A stretch of DNA of 28,854 bases from a virus, in IMG/VR virus record IMGVR_UViG_3300026321_000014, positions 1-28,854 of that record; one strand, written 5' to 3'. Positions 25,501 through 28,854 of this stretch are shown here, piece by piece. Made by a program: the position numbers and the translations under genes. Each line of letters starts with the position of its first letter. Within the stretch, counting starts at the first letter, position 1. The notes beneath the pieces are model-generated. The model saw nothing but the letters and a program-made list of their open reading frames with translations. It made no database searches and was not told the origin of the DNA.

Positions 25501-27483
25501 ACAAGAATTATTAAAGCTGTTGGAAATTTAGATGATAGAATTCATGTAAGTAATGCTTTCCCAGTATTCACAAATATTGATAAACTACTTCAAGCTGAAA
25601 GAAATATACAAATCTTTGACGATGGTGATGTTGAGCCAGGTATTGTAACCTCTATTGTTTCTACCTCATCTAGTATATCCTCTTTGGCTATCAGTTATGG
25701 TGGAACTGGATACAGTAATCTTGCAAGTCCTAATGTCGCCATTTCAAGTGCGTTAATTACTCGTAAAGATCCTATTAAGAATTGGAAATTTGATGGAATT
25801 AGTGGTGTTACTCAGGCAGTTGAATTTAAGGCTATAACTCAACAAGCACCAATTGTTGCTGTTGGATCAAGTAGTTACTATATCAATACTAAGAGTGGAA
25901 CATTCTGGGAAAGAGGACAGATTGGATTTGGTGGAACTATCACCTTTAATGGTGTTGGTATGGGATTCAGTTATGCCAATCAAGGTAGTCTGAATGTTAT
26001 GGCTGTAGGTGATTATGCATCTATGGCAAGAGCAGTTGCAATTGGTAACAGTATTGGTACTTGGTCTGCTCTAGATCTTAAAGAAGAAAGGACAATTCCT
26101 GCCATCAACCAAACAGGTAAATTTGATAGTACCTATGCAGGTAATTTCCAAGATGTTCTTTGGGAAGGAACTAGAAATACATGGGTTGCTGTTGGTGCTG
26201 CTGGATCTATCTTTACTGCTGTTGGTCTTACAACCGCAGAGGCATTTAGTCAGTATTCAGGAACTTTACAACAATTAAACTCTGTATGTTATGGTCAATC
26301 GGAATTTGTCGCAGTTGGAAATGGTGGTGTAGTTATTGCATCTAATGACGGAACTGGATGGGGAGATAAGATCAGTAATACTGCATATGATTTGAATGAT
26401 ATCATCTATGATGGAAATAGATTCATCTGTGTTGGTGATAATGGTACTATTGGTATTTCTACCAATAAGAATTACTGGCAACCTTGGAGTCAACAGTTAC
26501 CTGCAGGAACAGTTCACCCCGCTACATTTGACTTTAAGACACTCAAGTTTATTGATGGAATTTATATTGGAATCAGTACTGTTGGTGACATGTACTATTC
26601 ATTCGATCTTGCAAACTGGAATAAGAGAGAAGTAAATCATACTAATGAGATTAGAGATATTGTTAATACTCCATTTGGTGATTTTGCAAGTAGTAGAATT
26701 CTCGCAGTTGGAACAGGAACAACACAATTCTATGCAGATCCAGTTGTTAACAGGGCAGTTGCAACTTCTTCTGTTACCGCTGGTGTATTAACTGCACTTA
26801 CAGTAACAGATGGTGGATTTGGTTATCAAGTTGGTAGTTCTCCTCCAGTTATTATCGAAACTGATAAGGCGAAACAGGAGAAAGTTTATTCAGTTAATGC
26901 CAAGGGTGATTTTGGTGACATTGTAGGAATAAATACATGGTTGCCAGGTTCCGCTGGTGTTCTGCCTAGATTAGCATTTACTCTAAAATCACAATATAAT
27001 GATAATACTAATTTGGGTTATGGTTATTCATCACTAAACGCTCTTGGTGTTGAGTACTCTGGACTTGAGAAAGGTGATTATTTCACAATTTATGATAGTT
27101 CTCTAGTTGTTGGACATGCACTAACTGGTATTACAACTTCTAGTGGTGCAAATGAACCTGTTGGTATGGTTACTGCTGGTGATTATCTTGGTGGAGTGTT
27201 CAGAGTAGAAGAAGTTACAAATGGAGATGCTGTTTCTGGAATCGTAACTGTCACTTGTGCTTTCCAACCAGGCCCAACACCTTATGGAAACAACCATATT
27301 CAGGTAGGAGTTGGTACAACTGCAACTACTGATACCTTCTGGGGTAAATATAGTTGGGGTCAAATCTACGGATATCAGAATCGTGGTTCAGGAAATCCAA
27401 AAGAATTTTTCGTCAATACAAACAATGGTAATGTAGGATTATCTACTGCTGCTGTAGTTTCCAGATTAAAACCACTAACTTAA
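16585..27483 (+). CDS. Giant repeat-rich virion protein, putative long fibre (3632 aa)
   Basis: Residues 1-320 contain several strand-GGxGY modules and a unit reading NPFVLINNVVQTP (about 207). Residues about 320-2640 are a repeat array. It includes 18 copies of C-x2-D-x5-H-x-Y-P-R (Cys at residues 746 to 2535), about 12 copies of a 20-residue GG-Y-x-H-x-F-V-S-A unit, and many copies of a Y-x3-T-G-x-M-T-x-T then H-G-L unit and a T-x-N-V-G-V-S-T strand. Residues about 2640-3060 hold another NNIFIYINDILQTP unit (2831). Residues 3063-3382 look like a beta-propeller, with repeats ending V-A-V-G-x-x-G and T-N-K-N-Y-W. A GGFGY module follows at 3410. It sits between gp7 and gp8 behind a late promoter, which implies a baseplate-associated virion protein. 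Host binding is likely but inferred. I know no T4 counterpart. Confidence 0.75.
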   Translation: MPRTTPGAGALFKPAFNSTYGVHQIQVLAGGSGYAKTDPPKIEITGTTSPTVEGVFYPVISGVGTISDIIIFKTGVGYYPVFSTSTQSQVVVERGAFGTISTSHSSAGIAYSVFSGDYNIVDDNIFFSDAPYGKTGPVGLETGSSFAGRMFSRKLDPYDTSDTNTILDDISLEFTGIAGTQFTLTENNGIVTSVYNNVNTGVDINNNPFVLINNVVQTPGLDFEIVDNVSNKINFLSGVPRAGRINKVGLQTGSGYYLPMKAAVRVGVGSTGSLEFVRIEGKGQGYRTVPEISVRSSQGYGASLTAYLGTSAGSAVAISTADYNHIAGICTFSTGAASHGFESEDRIRLTGLGFTFTPVSAARNVNTFGYDYITGIATIGVTGGHYIGTAENQSRNLLITQVQVYNGISTYTFREDAYPITKVIDANNVLVNLGISTQPLAYVSGGLTRAGVDTAILDGRNVVGFDVIGVTTNTFEAFIGISTFAHQYVTGGVVNRAEAGIVTNFSIVEGGTGFYAPRTISYINGTPSNGITTLTAYGNQAGNTVAISSVNYDYISGVATVTSGSGHGLTTSSVVKLAGIAFSTGQGDIVFPSDAQKYYGVRSVADVNNFTVNIGAALETTGIHTHHAGVGSFIAYEGHGLETDDFVYASGVAVTFTSAPSVNVGDVEYDEVTGIATITTRKNHNLKEDDCVILSGISFTCNYDPALGISSAEYDNTTGVMTVTTSAAHGYKVGKDVVFTGLGFTCQLDNGANQHYYPRSRSSAYDSSLPVVGIAGTTVTIDVGFAPPKDQFTHVFDKANAGALIGGGAYNHRYIRSEEGALLTGGDFTHKFISATADSTFSGGNYEHKFVSAEAYKTLKIGGDYAHTFVPAKTVADCIDIVGGGTTTPTNADYVPSTGALVLTVPGHGLSGPTSHTITTARYNALVGILTITVPGHNFANGDQIKIDNDAIGFKCSMDSNSTTHTYPRSTDPVSNQWLPISNKTTDDFEVFVGMSTIVNYTVSDALYTPSVGVMTMTIGTHDLLSGSSIKIKPSSLGFKCEMDSQTSTKYYPRASDPVYDTAVPITGIGSTTITVQVGVTTQVKYNIRFADYNPVAGIITVSLDRLHNFVVGESIKFKEGSIVFKCAKDAFQTNHFYPRPQDPFYNTSVPIVSCAGTIFTAQVGVTTLGNFIHSFVPNQGVAVEGVISGGDYGHTFSGVGTDAVITGGVYDHTFESAVAGGLKRPSTNVEISRGGLTFKCAKDNYATEHAYPRATDPAYNTELGIVDTTTDTFEVRVGVSTVQERSITDASYNAATGDLVMTVGSGHSYTSPTSHTITTATYTPSTGVIEPTIANHGFLSGDYVNFGTGSVSFKCEEDDYATPHAYPRSSDPYANRWLPIYNVGVNTFSVFVGVSTNTTEHIFFVGLAGGLKRATDTVGINTSSIVMTCFRDQHKTKHAYPRPNDPIGGNKSVGIGATTDTTLTINVGVSTIKNYSITTAAYTASTGIVTVFSNRHGLSGNLTQTTNFATYNAAVGIMTITTNGDHNLTTGDRVQFDRDSINFRCYMDGRKSIKSYPRASDPANQKWLPVERVDDDKFSVQVGVSTIVTYSPTSGSYNPFTGLLTVDIGEHYLKKGNAVKLKTRAFKFTCGQDNHATNHFYPRATSISGPDPAYNTAVKITGTTDTTITLDVGKSSNQSDHIFISSSADSVIAGGNYEHTYENSISNNIKIARDTIGLTTNSYTFQCSQDNYGTDHTYPRSGYAHTFVSATAGAAFTGGSYAHNFVSAGAESIYVTQSGAKLTPTNAAYNAETGNMVLTFGSNHGLVAGTNTVGIATNSITLTCDRDNHATNHAYPRSTDPVHGLTNVAIGATTLDTITVNVGVSQIVSKNITAATYDPESGSMDITIANHGLLVGQPIGIVTNSMTFTCARDSHATNHTYPRNSDPYHNKNISIGATTANTITLFVGKSNTGDPLNNQEIGILTSTADTFTFNVGITSLVKYNITTSTYTPSSGIVTFTTDSSHGLTTATSVGIATGGLIFSCEMDQHATEHAYPRPGFAHTFVSATSGAVIQGGNYAHTYVSSLAGVAFTGGNYKHNFVSAAANSVHVGSWTGTKLTPNDVSYNAVTGNMTMKFASAHGLVAGSNTVGIATGGIVLTCDRDNHATNHAYPRASDPVHGLVNVAIGATTLTSITVNVGVSTIVSSGITTATYAPATGDIELTVGSGHGLLAQGQATATNANYNPAAGIMTVTVAGHGWEVGEYVKFEPDAFVFTCGIDTHATPKAYPRPSDDYYNTWLPILGTDTNTFSVQVVKNPPSTSVGVHTFVSSATNGVKKANNTVGIHTRSITMTCARDAHATNHAYPRDADPINNKQVGIKAVTSTTITINCGISTLVTYNVTDASYNDVVGDLELTVGAGHGFVVNDNANVGIATNALTFTCAQDAHASNHTYPRTSDPIHKKVVSIGSTSDTTITLNCGAAGIDDPAHSEGLKPTKITSNTISLNVGATNQVNFNVGGATYQESVGVMTMSIGTHSLEIGQNVKLASESLYFKCSRDGNATSHVYPKGGDPWYNGSVITRVIDANNIETNVGVSTVPTHYNAGGTIQGVIIAPREFNNSASGVDYASGGTFVDKIIDNKNFVVNVGISTVDHNYNRGGLSQQGKRMASSIEKGFSGFDVIEKIDSANFRVDAGLTTERSLFTRGGRIDKPVYVDIAEPDPYFNRKLEYVSGSTGLGTDSKVDIRINVDGQIGEYNILEEGTAFKVDEELTVSGIATDPRVGILTEFQLKVVELESDTFSGFYPGQFILFDDISSYFNGQRKKFTLSVTTAGETEILSLKTLPGSDMDITNNIFIYINDILQTPQSSYTFKGSRVIFTEAPKPNSKCSVFYFRGSKRDVETIDPVQSVKSGDVVQIKENKLDLLDIDQFQRTTKRIVASDLLETFTYDSIGINTAQDAERPLAWIKQRQDQILSGVLIPKSRPSLKSKVLPTTRIIKAVGNLDDRIHVSNAFPVFTNIDKLLQAERNIQIFDDGDVEPGIVTSIVSTSSSISSLAISYGGTGYSNLASPNVAISSALITRKDPIKNWKFDGISGVTQAVEFKAITQQAPIVAVGSSSYYINTKSGTFWERGQIGFGGTITFNGVGMGFSYANQGSLNVMAVGDYASMARAVAIGNSIGTWSALDLKEERTIPAINQTGKFDSTYAGNFQDVLWEGTRNTWVAVGAAGSIFTAVGLTTAEAFSQYSGTLQQLNSVCYGQSEFVAVGNGGVVIASNDGTGWGDKISNTAYDLNDIIYDGNRFICVGDNGTIGISTNKNYWQPWSQQLPAGTVHPATFDFKTLKFIDGIYIGISTVGDMYYSFDLANWNKREVNHTNEIRDIVNTPFGDFASSRILAVGTGTTQFYADPVVNRAVATSSVTAGVLTALTVTDGGFGYQVGSSPPVIIETDKAKQEKVYSVNAKGDFGDIVGINTWLPGSAGVLPRLAFTLKSQYNDNTNLGYGYSSLNALGVEYSGLEKGDYFTIYDSSLVVGHALTGITTSSGANEPVGMVTAGDYLGGVFRVEEVTNGDAVSGIVTVTCAFQPGPTPYGNNHIQVGVGTTATTDTFWGKYSWGQIYGYQNRGSGNPKEFFVNTNNGNVGLSTAAVVSRLKPLT
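18820..24231 (+). repeat. 18-copy protein repeat C-x2-D-x5-H-x-Y-P-R
   Basis: Cys codons of the copies begin at 18820, 19450, 19705, 19963, 20305, 20650, 20872, 21220, 21475, 21766, 22057, 22315, 22657, 23005, 23353, 23584, 23848 and 24187. C, D and Y-P are present in all 18 copies. H is present in 15 and replaced by K in three (copies 3, 8 and 15). R is present in 17, with K in the last. The internal spacing never changes. Many copies continue as x-x-D-P. The repeat is coding and lies inside the 3632-residue protein. Confidence 0.9.
18994..22847 (+). repeat. About 12 copies of a 20-residue GG-Y-x-H-x-F-V-S-A repeat
   Basis: Clusters of this unit occur at about 18994-19200 (four in tandem), 20150-20240 (two), 21665-21700 (one), 21812-21900 (two) and 22703-22847 (three). 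The core is glycine(s), an aromatic residue, any residue, His, any residue, Phe or Tyr, then often V-S-A. Units run back to back every 19-21 residues. The clusters sit between, and never inside, the Y-P-R motifs. Degenerate copies lacking the glycines also appear, for example near 18958 and 20095. Confidence 0.75.
25771..26730 (+). other. Beta-propeller-like region of the giant protein
   Basis: Residues about 3063-3382 of the 3632-residue protein contain repeated blades. Each has a hydrophobic strand ending in V-A-V-G or C-V-G-D, a G-x-x-G turn, and a later aspartate/asparagine-tryptophan strand (T-N-K-N-Y-W, D-L-A-N-W, S-N-D-G-T-G-W). This is the pattern of BNR/Ycf48-like propellers. At least four or five blades are visible; the exact number needs a structure prediction. 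Confidence 0.6.
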
Positions 27484-27487
27484 CCAC

Positions 27488-27495
27488 ACTAAATA
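27488..27495 (+). promoter_or_regulatory. Late promoter variant ACTAAATA
   Basis: ACTAAATA lies in the 35-base gap between the giant gene and gp8, 24 bases before the gp8 ATG. It shares CTAAATA with the element at 4025. An AAGGA at 27501-27505 is the likely ribosome-binding site, with a 13-base spacer. Confidence 0.55.
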
Positions 27496-27518
27496 AACCA
27501 AAGGACTAGTTTTTTAAA

Positions 27519-28854
27519 ATGCCTGCAATTATATCCGAACAATTCAGGATTCTGAACGCCGAGACTTTCGTGCAAAGTTTTGTCGGGGTCGGATCTACTG
27601 TTAATAAGTATTATGCTTTCATGGGATTACCCAATTCCATTGAACCTAAAGCGGGTGGTACTGCTACGTGGGCAACTGATACTCCCTCACCTTTAGATGG
27701 GTTTGAGGAAGAATATGGAATTAAAGAATCCATTATTGCGATGAAGAAAGTTACTGATAAGGATGTTCGCAGACTTGTCAGAAAGGTTAGTTGGGTTGCT
27801 GGTACAACTTACGAGATGTACAGGCATGACTACAATATCTACAATCTCACACCTATTACTAGTCAGGGGAGTTTGTACGAGGCAAATTACTACATAGTCA
27901 ATGAAGACTTGAAAGTTTACATTTGTCTGCAAAATGGATCCGACCCAGAAAATCCAAAGGGAAGGCCTTCGTATGACCAACCCACATTTGTTGACCTTGA
28001 GCCAAGAGCAGCTGGTACTAGTGGCGATGGTTATGTTTGGAAATACCTTTATACGATTAAACCATCCGAAATCGTTAAATTTGACTCTATTGAATACATA
28101 CCTGTGCCCGAAAACTGGGGTAAACAGGGCGAGACTGTTGCAACAAAGGCTAATGCTATAGACGGAAAGATAGAAGTCGTTGTTGTTAATGATAGAGGAT
28201 CAAACTATCAGCCTATCTCTACATCATTTGCTAATGTTCCTATTTTGGGAGATGGTACTGGAGGAAAGGCAACCATTACTGTCGATTCATTCGGAAAGGT
28301 CTCAGAGGTATTTGTAACCGATGGAGGTACTGGATATACTCATGGATCTATTCAATTCTTCCCTGGCGCGCCTGGCAGTGAGAGTGGTGGTGTTCTTGCA
28401 AACCTAACCAATACTGGTATAGGAACAACATCTATCTCCAACTTCAATGTCATCATTCCACCTAAAGGTGGTCATGGATATGACATCTATAGAGAATTGG
28501 GAGCATATAGAGCTCTACTCTATTCTAGATTTGAAACTTTAGAAACTAACCCAGACATCATTGAAGGTAATGATTTCGCTAGGGTTGGACTAATAAAAAA
28601 TCCCACTGTATACGGTAGTAGTACAGAATTACTAGACACCGCAATGGTCAGTGGATTAAAAGCTTTGAAACTTGGTGGTATTACTACAGCAACAACATAT
28701 GCTGTAGACTCTGAAATTACCCAGACGGTTGGTGTTGGATCAACTGCAATTGGATATGTGGCATCTTGGGATAAAGTAACTGGAGTGTTGAAATACTATC
28801 AACCAATGGGTCTTGCTTCTAGTGCAACTGGATATAAGATCGTTCCATTTACAT
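27519..28854 (+). CDS. 8: Baseplate wedge subunit gp8, 5' part (runs off the window)
   Basis: The first 445 codons are present and no stop is reached. The start reads M-P-A-I-I-S-E-Q-F-R-I-L, matching the N-terminal strand of T4 gp8. DGYVWKYLYTI and the following E-Y-I-P-V-P (about residues 170-195) match the DGYVW-EYLFEI and E-Y-I-V-V-P of T4 gp8 as I recall it. T4 gp8 has 334 residues and forms a dimer in the wedge arm. This copy is already longer: residues about 213-325 hold two strand-GGxGY modules (one reads VTDGGTGYTH, near 266) that T4 lacks. The family sequence then resumes with G-A-Y-R-A-L-L-Y-S-R-F. The residues after 365 look like more beta modules (V-G-V-G-S-T). Confidence 0.85.
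   Translation, partial: MPAIISEQFRILNAETFVQSFVGVGSTVNKYYAFMGLPNSIEPKAGGTATWATDTPSPLDGFEEEYGIKESIIAMKKVTDKDVRRLVRKVSWVAGTTYEMYRHDYNIYNLTPITSQGSLYEANYYIVNEDLKVYICLQNGSDPENPKGRPSYDQPTFVDLEPRAAGTSGDGYVWKYLYTIKPSEIVKFDSIEYIPVPENWGKQGETVATKANAIDGKIEVVVVNDRGSNYQPISTSFANVPILGDGTGGKATITVDSFGKVSEVFVTDGGTGYTHGSIQFFPGAPGSESGGVLANLTNTGIGTTSISNFNVIIPPKGGHGYDIYRELGAYRALLYSRFETLETNPDIIEGNDFARVGLIKNPTVYGSSTELLDTAMVSGLKALKLGGITTATTYAVDSEITQTVGVGSTAIGYVASWDKVTGVLKYYQPMGLASSATGYKIVPFT

Noticed and set aside
6517-27483. Two giant frames as products of assembly error or repeat collapse
   Set aside because: Both frames are open over 9 and 11 kb, gp7-specific segments occur at both ends of the first, and the repeats have diverged codons, so chance concatenation is unlikely. 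Repeat copy number could still be affected by short-read assembly.
1-28854. tRNA genes, insertion sequences, integrase or attachment sites
   Set aside because: I saw no cloverleaf-like sequence, transposase, recombinase or flanking direct repeats. All intergenic gaps are shorter than 80 bases.

Overview
The window is part of the genome of a T4-like marine myovirus. The closest match from memory is the cyanophages of Synechococcus and Prochlorococcus. The evidence is the baseplate series gp25, gp6, gp7 and gp8 in T4 order, late promoters of the TATAAATA type, an AT-rich sequence, and a set of tiny overlapping genes with paired 2OG-Fe(II) oxygenase-like proteins. The window holds no photosynthesis gene or tRNA, so the host is inferred. 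All genes are on the plus strand.

Positions 1-2751 hold a tightly packed accessory cluster of small hypothetical genes plus two paralogous oxygenase-like genes. Nearly every junction is an ATGA, TAATG or longer overlap, so translation is probably coupled. A good sigma70-type promoter (TGGACA, 17 bases, TATACT, with an extended -10) then precedes a GT-A-fold glycosyltransferase (2820-3578) and a 54-residue protein. Next comes a self-contained mini-unit: a perfect late promoter, a 51-residue gene and a hairpin-plus-T-tract terminator. A second late-promoter variant follows within a few bases and leads into the baseplate genes.

Positions 4226-28854 are the structural block: gp25, gp6, a 3000-residue gp7 homologue, a 340-residue fibre-like protein, a 3632-residue repeat protein and the first 445 codons of gp8. 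In T4, gp7 and gp8 are adjacent. Here gp7 carries an insertion of about 2200 residues inside its conserved part, two extra fibre-like genes sit between gp7 and gp8, and gp8 carries an insertion of its own. The same short beta-type module (a hydrophobic strand followed by GGxGY) occurs in all four neighbouring proteins. This suggests that a common adhesin or fibre building block has spread through the baseplate locus.

The most striking object is the 3632-residue protein. It has 18 copies of a rigid C-x2-D-x5-H-x-Y-P-R motif, a second repeat centred on GG-Y-x-H, regular spacing between copies, and a C-terminal beta-propeller-like region. I infer that it is a long baseplate-attached fibre or host-contact filament. 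That role is an inference from repeats and gene position.
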